DNA of 64,000 bases from Acholoe squamosa (taxonomy: Eukaryota > Annelida > Polychaeta > Phyllodocida > Polynoidae): positions 21,034,061 to 21,098,060 of the forward strand of contig OX439050.1 in NCBI GenBank assembly GCA_949317995.1. Direction: 5' to 3'. A program made the position numbers and the translations under genes. The notes beneath the pieces are model-generated. The model searched no databases. It was not told the origin of the DNA and was given only the letters and a program-made list of their open reading frames with translations. This document shows, in pieces, positions 22,550 to 35,259 of this stretch; the stretch's first letter is position 1, and the number at the start of each line of letters is the position of its first letter.

Positions 22550-23210
22550 ATTGTGAGTGTCAACTGATCATTATCACTGTTGCCTCCTAGGACCAGTACC
22601 CTGATTCTCAGGGGACTAGACCTGAACCTGTAACAATTCTACCTACCATCCCATGGAATTGGGATTGGCCACTCTTTAAACTCACTACGGAATGCCTGAT
22701 GAAACTGAGATAGGTCGAAACCATGTATGGGCACTTGAGCTGAAGTGTCCCCCTTTATGTCCCTATGAGCGGAAGTGCTCCCCTTAATAAGGATTACCCT
22801 TATTATCCACTTTTGAGATTTTGGCTTAGCCTTTTCACAGCTCCAGTCACCATTTGACTGCCACCCCCTCTGGGAGGGAATGTGCACACTAACACATTCT
22901 AGCTGGTACTGGGCCATACCTCATGTATATAAGCCAAACTGCCTGCCACACAGTCGAGCCCCCTTGTGTATCCACACCACACTAGAGGTCCTCCCCTTGC
23001 TTGTGGCTGGCAAGCACTACCACCACATCAAAACAGAGCAAGAAACATGACTGTTACTAGCAAATGCACTTCCTGTGCCCAACCAATCACAGCCAGGTTC
23101 TGTAAATTGTTTACTGCTCGATCAGGTGGGACTACAGGTCTTACAGCCCTTCTGATTGGCCTTAGAATCAATCAGAGGGACTACTAAGCCGGTCTGAAGC
23201 TGCGCAACGG
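22550..23210. other. No supported gene
   Basis: A 92-codon minus-strand frame (22917-22639) begins about 10 nt after a TATATA word and ends at a GGTAGGT donor-like word. It could be an exon, but it shows no recognisable domain and I do not call it. Confidence 0.3.
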
Positions 23211-23428
23211 TCATACGTGGTCGCAACTCATTGTGAGTATACGCGCCTCGTCATACATCCACTTAAAGTTACCATCAGTCTCTATATCAGAGGGTTTATC
23301 CTGGGATATGTAGTTACCATGAGGGTCTTCTTTGGAATGTTCATCCTCAGATGTATCATTGAACTCCAACTCATAGTTCGTCGTCAAAATATCTATCGAA
23401 TCAACATATGGCTGAGAGCTTGACTTCT
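23211..23428 (-). CDS. Possible terminal coding exon, unknown protein
   Basis: A minus-strand acceptor (GCTTTCCAG, AG at 23430-23429) is followed by 72 open codons to a TGA at 23211. The peptide is acidic and hydrophilic (for example NDTSEDEHSKEDPHG and SDIETDGNFKW), like a cytoplasmic tail or linker. There is no start codon within it, and no upstream exon could be linked. It may belong with the gag-like fragment just upstream or be a chance frame. I do not recognise a family. Confidence 0.3.
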
Positions 23429-23438
23429 CTGGAAAGCA

Positions 23439-23639
23439 CTATTTACATAAGACCCTATATGCCTTTGGTCCAATACCTGAAATCAATATTCTCACTTTCC
23501 TGTCATCTGGGAACTGATTAGCATCCATGAATGCATACATTCTGTCCATATAGTCTTCAAAATATTCAGAAGTTTCATTATAGTGACCAATATTTCCAAT
23601 AACTGCCATTTTGAAAAATGTCACCTTTTGCACTGACAA
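23439..23639 (-). pseudogene. Retrotransposon Gag N-terminal fragment
   Basis: A 66-codon frame encodes a peptide with the pattern seen at the start of many metazoan gypsy Gag proteins: an E..EDYMDRM-type helix, then MDANQFPDDRKVRILISGIGP and AYRVL. It ends at a TAG directly before the acceptor-like site at 23430. It is a different family from the large gypsy element. No remaining Gag, Pol or LTR is visible next to it. Confidence 0.55.
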
Positions 23640-24869
23640 ACTAGTTCCACTTTAAACACTTGAGAAACTTAACACAGGTTCAATACCTAGTGATGATCAT
23701 AAAAATAAATATGTCTTGTACACAAAATGTACAGTAAACCAATGACACCTTGTCAGTTTGTAATGAACTACCTTCAACTATCAGATTCAAAACATACACC
23801 ATGTGTAATCAATTTGATACAGCAATATTATATACCTGTACGTTTATGGTAAACTAGACTTGTGATGAAACTCACAAAATATATATCTGAATATCCCTTT
23901 CAAGAATACTTTCGTATATCAGAACTCGACTTTTCTAGTCAATAAATAGACATCGGCATACAAAATACACCGTAAACAGCAAAATACTCCTTGTATCTCT
24001 CAAAGTACACTAAAAAATAGCTTACATTTCACTCAGTAGTAAAACAATTTTCATCATAACATTCACAACAGTAGGTACACTGTAATTTCTTTTCAATTAC
24101 CTTTAGCATGGGCCTACTTTACGCGACTCTTATCCAGTCATTTACAGCAAACAATAGGTAATTCCAAAGTAGCAATAGAACTTTTATACTCAAAACAGCT
24201 ATACTATAGCATATATCTAGCATCAACTATGGATTCAGATCCCTTTAGCTGAGAGTTTCAAAAAGTTCAAACAGTAAGTACATGAATGACCTTAAACTTT
24301 AACTCGAAATAGCAGCACTGAAATACTCAGTCGTAAAATATACTCAATATAGCAACACTGTAGCATAGAGCTAATGCCAGTTTCGGTCCTATTTGTTTTC
24401 ACACTGAAACAAATTACTTTATAGTTCCCTATGGTAGCACTTTCAGTTCTCAGTTCACACTTTAAAATAGAATTTGTCCTTGGATGATTAGAATCCTTGA
24501 TGACCTTGTAAAACTAAATTATCCAATGTCAAAACAACAATGCAGCTCGGAACTGCTTTGACTTTTGACCAGAGTTCAATGATTCACCAGTCTCACACAA
24601 ACTTGTCTGTAGGACTGAACACTACAGCAGTCAAGCAACATCCTCTTTGGTGTCTAATAAATGCAACTTGCACAAAAATCAGGATTCCAAGTCCTTGTGA
24701 AGGAAAAGAAAATAATCCAGTTTCCTCAGTTATCTGGTGTCACAGATAATAAATCATTTTACTCACACTGCCTTGGTGCACCAACACTACCTGGGTGCAA
24801 ATCAAAAACAACTTATACTCAGCTTCGGCAGTGGTAGTAAATTGTACTCTAAATACTTCACAGTAACCA
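23640..24869. other. Noncoding, nothing recognised
   Basis: AT-rich sequence with many short stops in all frames. No repeats with clear ends were found. Confidence 0.5.
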
Positions 24870-26368
24870 CCCAGCAAATTGTCGTTATCTGTCGCCATGA
24901 TTGGTCATCAATGGTGACTCCTTTCTGAGTGATAACTCACTGCGTCATCTTTCGCCACTGTGTGTCAGTCTCACATGGCATGGCGATTTATCACAACAGT
25001 CGCCAACATGATCTCACTCACTGCGTGAGTATGTGCCACCCCTTGTCATCCCTCACAAAGCATGATGACTTATCACCACCATCGCCAACATGGATCTAAC
25101 TCACTGCGTGAGTATGTGCCACTGCCTGTCAACTCTCAGTCAGAATGGCAACTTTTCACCTGCATTGCCACATGGCTCTCACTCACTGTGTGAGTGTGTA
25201 TCACTCCTAGTTAATCTTCTCTCAAAATGGCGACTTATCACCACCATTGCCAACATTGGTCTCACTCAATACGTGAATTTGTGTCACTCCAAGTCAATGC
25301 TCTCTGAGGATTGCATCATCTGTCACTCACTCTCACTCACAGTGGCAACTTATCACCACCATTGCCAAAGTTGTTGAGACAGCACCACTGTTCAACATGT
25401 AGCCTATCTAGGAAGTGTGGGCATGAAGTATAAGTCCCATACGTATCAAATGTGCTTTGTTTCACACTGATTTCCATGTAATACTTCAGAGTTGAATCAA
25501 ACAAGATTATATAGAGAGAATATCAATTGAATTTAGATAGAGGTATCTCTAAAATGAAAGCAACTATCCATAAACACCTTTTCTCTGGTTACAGGAAAAA
25601 TACATAGGGAAATATCAACATGAACACCTTGTCTGTGGTTAGAGGGAAGATACATATGGCAATACCTTCTCTGGCAAAACATACTTTGATCTGGCAGATG
25701 TGAGGCTGCATGATTACCAATGTCGATGATCATGAGCTTTTCATCTAACAAGGTGAGTGATCACCAGCGTCGCCATCACTGGTGAGTCTGAGTGATCACC
25801 ACTCTCGCCATCCATTGTGAACCTGCGCTATGACGTGGTGCGCGTTTCATCTAGCGAGGTGAGTGATCACTCGTGTTGCCATCCCTGGTGAGTGTGGGTG
25901 ATCAAGATCCTCACCCTCTGTGGTGAACCTGTGCTATCACGAGGTACGCGTTTTATCTAGCGAGGTGACTGATCACAATCCTTGCCATCCGTGGTGAATG
26001 TGTATTATGACGTGGTGTGCGTCTCATCTAGCGAAGTGAGTGATCACTCATGTCGCCATCCCTGGTGAGGATGAGTGATCACTCATGTCGCCATCCCTGG
26101 TGAGGATGAGTGATCACGATCCTCGCCATCCCTGGTGAACATGTGCTATGACGAGGTGCGTGTTTCATCTAGCGAGGTGAGTGATCACCCGCGTCACCAT
26201 CCCTGGTGAGTCTTAGTGATCACCATCCTCGCCATCTGAGGTGAGGCCATGTGATCACCAACATTGCTATTCCTGGTGATCTTGTGCTATAGCGACGTCG
26301 TGTTCCATCTAGCGACATGTGTGAGCCACTTCACACAGGTTAGCGAGGAGTCACGACAATTTGCTGGG
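24870..26368 (+). mobile_element. CCCAGCAAATTGTCGT element, long copy 1 (1499 bp)
   Basis: Terminal inverted repeats are CCCAGCAAATTGTCGT and its complement, flanked by CA on both sides (2-bp target duplication). It has no coding frame. The left half consists of units of about 83 bp (CTCACTCACTGCGTGAGT, then CAACTCTCA and AATGGC, then TTATCACCACCATCGCC). A unique middle lies at about 25380-25740. The right half consists of 35-bp units (GTGATCAC, then TCGCCATCCCTGGTGA). Some right-half blocks are separated by TCATCTAGCGAGGTGA. It is a non-autonomous DNA transposon. Confidence 0.88.
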
Positions 26369-26444
26369 CAGGCTCTCTACAAATCATGTAGGCCTATTTC
26401 CAGTCTCTGTAGTCTTTCATGGCTCTTACAGGGGGTGTGGATGG

Positions 26445-26630
26445 GGGATCCCCCATGTCACATGTCGATTTTGAAAAATGGCCATGTCCCCATGTCAATT
26501 TTAAGAAATGGTCATGTCTCCATGTCAATTTTAAGAAATTGTTCATGTCACCATGTCAATTTTAAGAAATTGTTCATGTCCCGTGTCACTAAGCCTAAAA
26601 TAGCCCATGTCGCCATGTCAATTTTAGGGG
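26445..26630 (+). repeat. 31-bp tandem repeat (CATGTCAATTTTAAGAAAT)
   Basis: About five to six imperfect units of CATGTCAATTTTAAGAAATGG followed by TCATGTC. It begins about 75 bp beyond the right end of the transposon copy at 26368. A frame through it is an artefact. Confidence 0.8.
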
Positions 26631-26639
26631 TCCACACCC

Positions 26640-29600
26640 ATCTTACACCGGAAACGTAATCCAGTGAAACTTTCTCCTGTATTTCTACATACTGCAGCTG
26701 GTGCAAAATCATAAATCGGTTTATTTTCACTTTCACATCTGCTATTGGCACCACAGATGATAGTTTCACAGATGAACTATCAGTAGACTTAATCAAAATA
26801 CATGCACAGTACAATGTCAATCCCTTTGTCAGTGTGTGAAAATACATTCAATCCCTGTTGTATAATAATAAAATCACAACAAAATAAGCCAGTCTCCCAG
26901 GTCTCTTCACAACAGACCTGTGTGTGTCACAATAACATAATCCAGTGACACTTTCACATAGCAGCAGTAGGCTTGAACACTTTGTGCCTAAGTTTCACTT
27001 ACTCCCTGCAGCTTCACAACATCCAAATATTACACTTTCACCTCAGACATTCGGCTCCTTTATCAATACAGTATAAGAATCTCCTGTAGAATCAACTAAT
27101 ATAATTCCTCCAGTCTCAGAACTCAAATGATTTTGACCAAATCAGGCACTTGTCAGTACCAACATCCACGTTTCAGCAGTGAAATCGTATTCCAAACATT
27201 GACTTACTACACACTGCACCAAATCCAGCACCAGAGCACCAGCACCAGAGCTGCCACACTATTAGATTTCTGGTAGCTTTCTCAAGTTTCTGTCTACTGT
27301 TGACTAAGGCACCTACAAGGGCTGTTTTCTCCATTTAACCCGTCACACAGTAGTTTCTATTGATGTTCAAAGGCACAAATCAAATAACTTACAATTTCTG
27401 TCACAAGAACGCCATCAAGTGACAGTCACAAATACAAATGATATGGACTTACAGTTTCTCCTCAATGTCAATTTCTTTGTCTACAGTATCCACATTGTCT
27501 GTGGCCACATGAAACAATCAAAACTTGATGTGATTGTCACAACACAACTACCCCCATTTGTGGGTAGTTTGGCTGGTGTTCTTTATTGCCCAAGCTATTA
27601 GGCTTAATTGAGATCACCAGGATTAATAAGGAATTAACAAAAAACAATCACATTAATGAAATGACTTAAGGGAGTGGTCATTTTTTACAACAGGGGGTTA
27701 TAAATTTTTGCATGTGTGCACCAAAATCTTTCAGACCCCCCTTTTAATTTATACACTGCACAGGCCTTTTTGCAAAAACAAAATTGAGTAAATTTTGGGG
27801 TCCAAAATAATTATGTAATTAGAGTACTGTGGAAAAGTAGGGGGCGCATGCCCTGCATCTAAATCCGCCACTGCACTCCCTAAAGATCATTTTAAAAAAA
27901 GAAAATAAAGCACGCTAGATTTAGTCCAGGGTAGCCAAGGTGTGTCGCATAGTTACCTGAAACACATGATCCTATACTATTGACTGTAGACCTTATGGAT
28001 AGCGTTTAGGGTAATTGGCGTCACACTACACATATATGAACCACCCGGTACAAAGGATAGCATTTTTGTTCAACTCTGGGTGCACATTAAAACAGTATGT
28101 GACATGCCCCTTTTACATATGTGAGGTATTAAAGTAATCCTCACGGAAATATTAGTGACACTAGTGACAAGGGTTTTACCTTAGTGACACGTGACCCTGT
28201 ACGTGACAAAGGCTTTTCTTATAATTGGCATGCAACATCGGGGCCCCTCATCATGGACCCTGAGGTCGATAGGTCGTTTTTTTTTTCCTTTTGTTATGAA
28301 TAACATGTCATATGATACATTTGGCTACCATGGCAACCAGGACAATGAAAACTGTTTTCAGGGTGGCTGTTGCCATGGGAACCGATATTTTGGTCTTAAA
28401 TAGACCAAAATATACTAAAACCCTTGGTACCATTTTTTCACCATGAAAAACTCTCTAAAGTAGGTTTTCACCCAAAAAAGAGTTTCTAAATCATTTCTGC
28501 ATTTTTCATGATTTTTACCTTAAATACTGAGTAAAACCTTCCTTAATTTCCTGCCATGTTCAGAAGCCCACCATATCTCAGCAAATGATCTGAGGAACTA
28601 ATGGTTTGAGGCATGCAGAGGTCACTTATCATAAAGTTACTTCTATAAAAATCGTGAGATTTCATGCATTTTTGAGGGAGATATAGGGTGAGCAGAATCG
28701 GCCAAAAATCGGCGATTTTTTTGCGCAGAAATGCGCGATCGGTAAAGAAAGAATTAATTAATAAGCATGCCTGTGCTCTTGTATTCAACAAAAACCTCAC
28801 ACATGACATTTTTAGCATGAAATAAACACTTGTAGTTAACATAAATGGTTTACCACCCATGACTAACATACACTTGGTACATACTAAAAACTTCATAACA
28901 TGTGGACTATTATTTATTTACTGCAGACAGACTTGTACTTCTTTAGATACAGTTTTCTTTCGTTACTGTCACCATACCTTTACAACTCTACTTCATACCT
29001 TGGTCATGCTTTTACTATAGAAGTGTATAGGGGGGGGGGGCATGGATCCCCTGGATCCCCCTGCCGCATGACATCATTTGTGGACGCCCCCCCCCCACAC
29101 GTAGAGAACTTGAATATATACACGTACTAATTATATGCATATACAATGCTACTTACCTACTTCACTTGAGTCCATAAAGAAGGGGGTTTGGGTGATTTCA
29201 GAGACACCATTGGTTACTCGGTTATCTGTTTCGTCCTCGTTATGTTTATAAATATAATGTGGTACGTCCTGACCCTTTCCTATTTAGTGACATTTATAAA
29301 GTTCTTGAATAAGTCCAAGCTGTCAGCATTCAGTAAAGTCCAACGTCTGATGAGTGTTACTCCTGCTAGTCATGGAAAAAGTTTGTATTGACCTCTTTTT
29401 TCCTTTCAATAGAATACTCTAGGTGTATAATGTCAAGGTAGAGCACTGTAGATCTACGGCCTGCGGCAGGACAGGAGGAGGGGGTGCAACTGGGGCCTAA
29501 TGCTACCTAACAGAACTCTAAGTTAAACTTAATGGCATACATGGGTATTTTTACATGTTTGGCAATGAAGGTTTGGTAGATGATTAATTTATCTAATAGA

Positions 29601-30451
29601 GATTTAACATTATTTAACGGTTGAACAGGCTGGAGGGGGAGGGGTAGTATCCCCCCTACCCTCCCCGACAGAGCTGCCAAAATTGCCATGGTTAACCCCT
29701 GTGTTCTAGAGGTACATTTCAGAAATCTCAGAAATACATAGCACAGCCCACATACCCCAAGGGTTTCGTTGCAAATCATTTTTTGCCACTAGGTGGCAGA
29801 CCTGTGACTGGTCCTGTATATCTTTAAGACTATGTTCCAGCCTGAACTGTCACACTCTGATTCCTGCATAGAACACTGTACCCCTACGCTGTGTAGAGGC
29901 CAGCTTTTGTCTCTTGGTAGAAAGTACTGCCGATAATGATGTGTAGTGGGTCAAGACATACACACAAAAAGGAGCTTTTCTGGATATCATTTTACATAGA
30001 TGGTTGATTTCATAAACACATACATTGCCGTATCCACACATCTATTAACTTAGCTAGCAGGCCAGCCAAGTCTAGTGGGTATGACTTGGCTGGTAACAGA
30101 TTCCACTCAATCCAGTAGGGTTGAAAAACAAGTCATCGTTTTAGGCAGTGATTTATTAGCTTGGCAGTGGAAAAACACCTCTTTTAGAGGTAGATCTTTA
30201 TTAGCCAATATATTTGCCTGTTCCAAATTGTGGTACGTAGGAAAGGTTCTCCTTTTGGACAAAAAAACACCTAAAAATCTTTGATAGCTCTATGTTTAAT
30301 TTTATTTGGAAGGGTCAAAATAGAGTTAAAAGAATCTGCATGGTGTTTAATTTTTCTAAAGGTGGCCAAAAGGTTGTCCACATCTCTTCAAAATTGAAGG
30401 CATTTAGAATAATGCACATACATGTCCACTCTCACCATGATACCACCAGCT
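26640..30451. other. Long noncoding stretch with minor repeat remnants
   Basis: At 27668-27700 there is one end of the TTA-flanked MITE family (AGGGAGTGGTCATTTTTTAC). Near 27840-27891 is a right-end-like word (CCACTGCACTCCC). At 29021-29111 a poly-G tract and a poly-C tract of about 10-11 bases form an imperfect inverted repeat of 90 bp. No gene was recognised. Confidence 0.45.
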
Positions 30452-30714
30452 AGGTATTTCTCAAACACTACGAATTGAACCTCCCCACTACGCATTACAC
30501 ACCCAATACGATCCAGGCCAATCGTGCTGAGGGGCAGTGGGTGACCCTGTATTACCTATACGATTGCCTATACAGGTGCATGCTTTTCCCCTCTATATCT
30601 ACACCAATCGTAGTGGTTGATCCTGTCAACCCAAGAATCCCCTTCCGATCCAGGTAAGGGTGACCAGTATGATTTGGGGGTGCCCTAACCTTAGTGTTTG
30701 AGAAATGACTTCCT
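30452..30714 (+). mobile_element. 260-bp MITE family, copy E
   Basis: The left end is AGGTATTTCTCAAACACTACGA and the right end GTGTTTGAGAAATGACTTCCT. GCT flanks both sides (30449-30451 and 30715-30717). Collinear with copies B-D, 14 kb away. Confidence 0.85.
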
Positions 30715-31282
30715 GCTATCCCAGGGTTCTGGCGGAAATGTGAAAGTCACCTTGAACTTGTAGCATTACCACATTGCCACGCATGTGCATTGGAGCATAG
30801 CCAGTGTACTAGTGGTACTCCCACATGGCAATCTGGCCCCAGCTCGACCACTAGCTTGAGTCGTCTCTGGCACCTAGCGTTTGTGGGTAAGAGAAGTTTT
30901 TTTCCGCTGGTTGCTGTAGTGCTTATTTATAGGCAGGTACCTCGCGTAGTAATCTTCCCCAGAAAATGGGGATCATCATCCCATACACGAGAGAGGTATT
31001 CCCTAGAATCCCGACCGGGCGAGACACTTTTGCACCACCCTCACAGATAGTCCCTTCAAATCTTGTCACCTGGGGTTTCTATATGATGTCATAGGTTATG
31101 ATAATTATTTTTGCCAATGAGATAAGGTCTCTGGCATCATTGTAATATACTTGCTTTTGAGGATAATTTATCCAAAACTGAGCTATAATATATAGTAAGC
31201 AGGGAAAGTCAGATTTCTTTAAATTCCTCAGAAACTTGTGCTTGAGGCCTCTTTCTGCAATATCCATGTGAAACTATATATC

Positions 31283-31930
31283 ATTATACCATGGTTATGG
31301 GTCACTTGCATATTTTTGCGTTCAAGTTTAAGGATAAAACTTGTGCAATTAACCACGGCTAGAATGAACAGTTGACACTAAACTGAAACAAACCATGACA
31401 GTGAGTTGACTTGTATCCTTTACCATAGCGGACAGCCAGCCGTGCGTCTACGCTGTAGTGTCAACCTCCCCTGTCGCGCTGCAGTCTCGCCGTCTGGTTT
31501 ATAGTTGAAGTATTACCTTTCTTTTCGGACGGCGAACACGGAGCTATTGGATTATGGCCATTTCGAGAAAATATAAGCTTAAAATCATCTAATTAAACAT
31601 GGAGGGAGTAAGACTAAGGTGTAATCTTTGTGGTTTGAACCCAAGTAGGCACCAAACTCTCTATAGATGGTGGAAATTGAATGTTATTCGCAGCGTACCA
31701 GACGGTAAGTTGAAAAACAGAAATCCAATATAGCAGAATAGCTTCCTCCTCGTCACTGTCGACTCAACTCAAATTTCTTCTTTATTTAAGGTAAATAAAA
31801 AAAAATTTAGGCTTGGCACCATGATATAAAAGAGCATATTTAAGCTTTATTGAGGCGTATAATGCCCTCGTTCATTGTATCCATGCCTAAAGTCAACTCA
31901 TGCATCTAAATAGCTTTCACCACATATAAA
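31283..31930 (+). repeat. Dispersed repeat (ATTATACCATG family), copy 1
   Basis: Begins ATTATACCATGGTTATGGG, then AAGGATAAAACTTGTGCAAT and CCACGGCTAGAATGAACAG. It ends after TCCATGCCTAAAGTCAACTC. The same order is found at about 37769-38140, and in shortened inverted form at 40335-40537. No terminal inverted repeat or reading frame is evident. Confidence 0.7.
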
Positions 31931-32224
31931 CATTGTTCATGTAAGTTGCTATTAACCATTGTGGCTTTGCAAGTGTTTGTAGAAAATGTTTGCCCAAAGG
32001 TAACCACCCAGTCGTATAGCTTTATACCACGATTCTGGCACTTCCGGTGGTTTTATATGCAGTTTAGCCGTGCATTATTCTGCATATATTACCCATGTGC
32101 ATTTTTGAAATTTTTGGTATATACTTTTTCGGGGTCAAGTTGGACTTAGAATATTTTGGGAGACGCTGGCGGACATAGAAATTTAGTCTCGCCATTGTTT
32201 CAATGTGAAAAATCATCCCAACTC

Positions 32225-32295
32225 CTATGAGGATTGAACCCCGGCCGCAGTGGTGGTAGGCAAAGGCCTTAGCCATTGCGCCACACTGAACGGTG
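32225..32295 (-). repeat. tRNA-derived SINE head
   Basis: On the minus strand, box A-like TGGCGCAATGGCTAAGG and box B-like GGGTTCAATCC are spaced as in a tRNA. Acceptor pairing is poor, so it is best read as a pol III promoter of a SINE. The likely body continues to about 32100. Confidence 0.5.
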
Positions 32296-32329
32296 AGGAA
32301 ATACAATGCGAAAATAAATAAGTTCTAAC

Positions 32330-33125
32330 CTGGGTTCCTTGTCCTATGTTTGCACTCACTTTTCGTATGGAATCCAACCATGACATGTTATAATATCAAA
32401 GTCCCAAGAAGTATTCGATCCATAGACGAGGAATGCGTGCTAATTTTCTCCATTTTCTTCGATATAAATAAGAATCCATTGATTTTCCCAATGTACGTGA
32501 GTCGCGGCCCGGTTCGCTCTGTACGAAGCCATTGTTTTTGTTCCTTGCCGGGAAAGGTACCGCTGTGTTCACACTCACTTTTCGTATGGAAACCAACCAT
32601 GACATGTCGAGATATTAAAAAGAATACATCCTTAGATAGTCTAGATGATCCCTCCATACGTATTATATCCGATATTTTCAAAATAAATAAGAATCCATTG
32701 ATTTTCCAAAACGGTTCGAAATTTTCAGCGTCTTTCTTGTACAACGAGCAGTTGACCTATATCCACATCCGGGCCACTGACACACTTTCGCCGGACAAGG
32801 AGGCGGGTGGGAATGGGTGGACCGCGACTCGCGTACGTTGGAAAAATCAATGGATTCTCCTTTATTTTGAATATATTGGACATAATACATATGGAGGGAT
32901 CATCTAGACTATCTAAGGATGTGTATGTTTTAATTTGAAGACTTGTTATGGTTGGATTCCATACGAAAAGTGACTGTATACACAGCGGTACCTCTCCCGA
33001 CAAGAAACAAAAACAATGGCTTCACGTAGAGCGGACACGGGCCGTATCGCTTGCACTTACAAAATGTCTTCTCCTGGCTATATTCTTTGGATATCAGGTA
33101 AGAAATTGATACAAAATGGAGGAAT
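32330..33125. repeat. Fold-back repeat family, locus 2
   Basis: The minus strand from about 32730 to 32340 holds two tandem units of roughly 230 bp. From about 32815 to 33125 a third unit lies on the plus strand, facing away. Shared words are AAATCAATGGATTCT, AAAATGGAG or CATATGGAGGGATCATCTAG, GGTTGGATTCCATACGAAAAG, CACAGCGGTACC and ACAAAAACAATGGCTTC. The plus arm ends with CTTACAAAATGTCTTCTCCT followed by a GGTAAGAAATT word, exactly as the minus arm of locus 1 does. Frames through the arms encode the recurring K(I)NGFLFI peptide. Function unknown. Confidence 0.65.
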
Positions 33126-34321
33126 TCGTGGTATAAACCTATTAGGTCATGGATATTGGAGCCCACGGGCCTTACATGCTGGATATACCCGAGCCGCTAC
33201 GCGGCTCGGGTATCCATGATCTATTAGCTCAATATATAGTGCTCCACTGTCCTGGCCTACATATACCAACCCCTGCAGGAGGGGGTCTATGTATGGGAAG
33301 CCTCCTATGGGGCTTTCCCTCCAATACATGGCACATTCTCAGGGTCAATAATCTTTAATAACTTTGGTTCTATTTGGGATAGAGACAAAATTCCAAAGGT
33401 TTTATGATCCCAGTAATGTTGGGCATCAGCGCAAAGAGGTATCAACACAATCATTGTGATGCATCTAGAAATTCAGTGTAGTGATAGACATATGGCCTGT
33501 TTTAATCGGCTTAGAAATGTTATTATATAGTGGACCTATTCCAAAATGTGAATTTGGAACACCACTCCCACTGACATTGATGAACATGCACCTCAACCAG
33601 TCGATAATCTGTAGACCAATGAGTCAGACAGTGCAGTCCCCTCATGATGGACAGTGTCTAGTGCTAGACACTCCCATGTATGAGAACTGTGTATGAGCAC
33701 TAAGGTGTTAATGTTTTATGTGTACAATACTATCTGGATGCAGAGATCTGTTGTGAAATTTAAACATCTCACCTGAATCATGGACCAGATCTATACTGTG
33801 GAGTGATACAAGGATTTTGAGAGGATGCCTAAACAAGCTTTACATCACACTAAAGAAATGGTGAATCACTGTAAAAATACAGTTGAACAACTACAGAGAA
33901 TCCCCGCTCACTGTATAAGGAATCTGGGAGCAATGGTGAACACTAAGATAACAGGGAATCCCGGGCACCCAAAATTGCCAGTGATGCATTGCTATTTAAG
34001 TGAATTATTTCTTACCGTGTATAGCAGACAAGTATAAATATGGACTTTTGACCATACAGTTCTGTCAGTATAACAAGCACCTTTTTTCTGTATGTATTCA
34101 GATAAATATGGCGGATTATTGAAAAGCGCACCAAGTGTGAGGGAATGGTGTAGTTTAGTAATCTAACAGTAAACTTAGTCCAGTAATGCTAGCAGTAGGA
34201 ATGTAGATTGGGATGGAGAGTGATGTGAGAGAGTACAGCTAGAACTGATATATTTATGAGCAATTTAATAAGAGACAATTCTCAAGCATTATACTTAAGT
34301 CTAATTACTGGGAGTATCTAT
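33126..34321. other. Noncoding, nothing recognised apart from a short hairpin
   Basis: A short perfect hairpin occurs near 33185-33213 (ATACCCGAGCCGC ... GCGGCTCGGGTAT). Otherwise no gene or repeat end was recognised. Confidence 0.4.
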
Positions 34322-34518
34322 ATTTTATAGCAATAAATAAGAGTATTTTTAATAAAATGTATATGAGAAAAGCATGGCAGATGCAGGGGATCAATCCTGA
34401 GTGAACTGAAGTGGCCAGCATTGATCAGTGATCTGAAGTAGCCGGCATTGATCGGTCCTCTGACATGTTTTTCTCATATACGTTTTATTAAAAATACTCT
34501 TATTTATTGCTATAAAAT
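34322..34518. mobile_element. Long-palindrome MITE, 197 bp
   Basis: The two ends are inverted copies of about 50 bp (ATTTTATAGCAATAAATAAG on the left, complement on the right). A 90-bp loop contains a short direct repeat (GAAGTGGCCAGCATTGATC and GAAGTAGCCGGCATTGATC). Confidence 0.85.
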
Positions 34519-35259
34519 GAATTCTTCTCGCCAATGAACAAATATTCAATTCAATTCAATCCCTCCCTTACCCTGTGACGTCACTCTGGACTAGCTGAAA
34601 ATCACCCTTTTGGTCATTACAGGCCCTGAAGCTCACTTAGCATGCATCACGGTTAGGCAAAAGCATGGTTCCTCTTTAGGCTCTAAGCCCTTCCAGCCAT
34701 ACATTTGAGGAAAAACACAACTACATCTCCTATTTTGAAGAATTTATTGTATTGAACTTATTTGACAAAGATTCATTATTATTGATCATATACACTCTAT
34801 TCATTGTTGATATGATATAGTTTCCATATAGTTGCTCTGTTGAATCAAATGTTAAACAGTCTTGGTTCAGAGTTAGATCTTTATTTAATTGAGAATAACA
34901 TCTCTATCTTTTATCAGATATGGAAATGTTATTAATTTGTTAGATCACACAAAACCAGGTACGGTCAAATTAATTCAACCGTTGGCTTTTATTATAAAAG
35001 CACGGGTAGTACAGTTTATATGTATGTAAAATTGGTGGAGTAAATACAAGAAGCGATCCACATTTTGGGTAATTTCATTACCCTTCATCAGATATTGAAA
35101 TGGGTGATGCATGACAGCATTGAACTGATGATGTTTCGACACCCCATTGATCAGTAAATTTCTTAAATATAAAGGAAATTCATTTTCCTCTTTATTGTGA
35201 GGACATTTTTAGACAAACGGAACCATCACAAAAGACAGGTTTTAAATACAATACTATGT
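34519..35259. promoter_or_regulatory. 3' flank of paralogue B with poly(A) signal
   Basis: Noncoding. A minus-strand AATAAA at 35196-35191 lies about 65 nt after the stop codon of the gene at 35260 and is the likely polyadenylation signal. A small ATTCA repeat sits near 34540. Confidence 0.5.

Noticed and set aside
22639..22917. 92-codon minus-strand frame with TATA-like word and donor-like end
   Set aside because: No domain and no linked exon; context not sufficient.
24870..26368. Direct repeats with spacers suggestive of a CRISPR array
   Set aside because: Units are tandem without unique spacers, and lie inside a TIR-flanked transposon in animal DNA.
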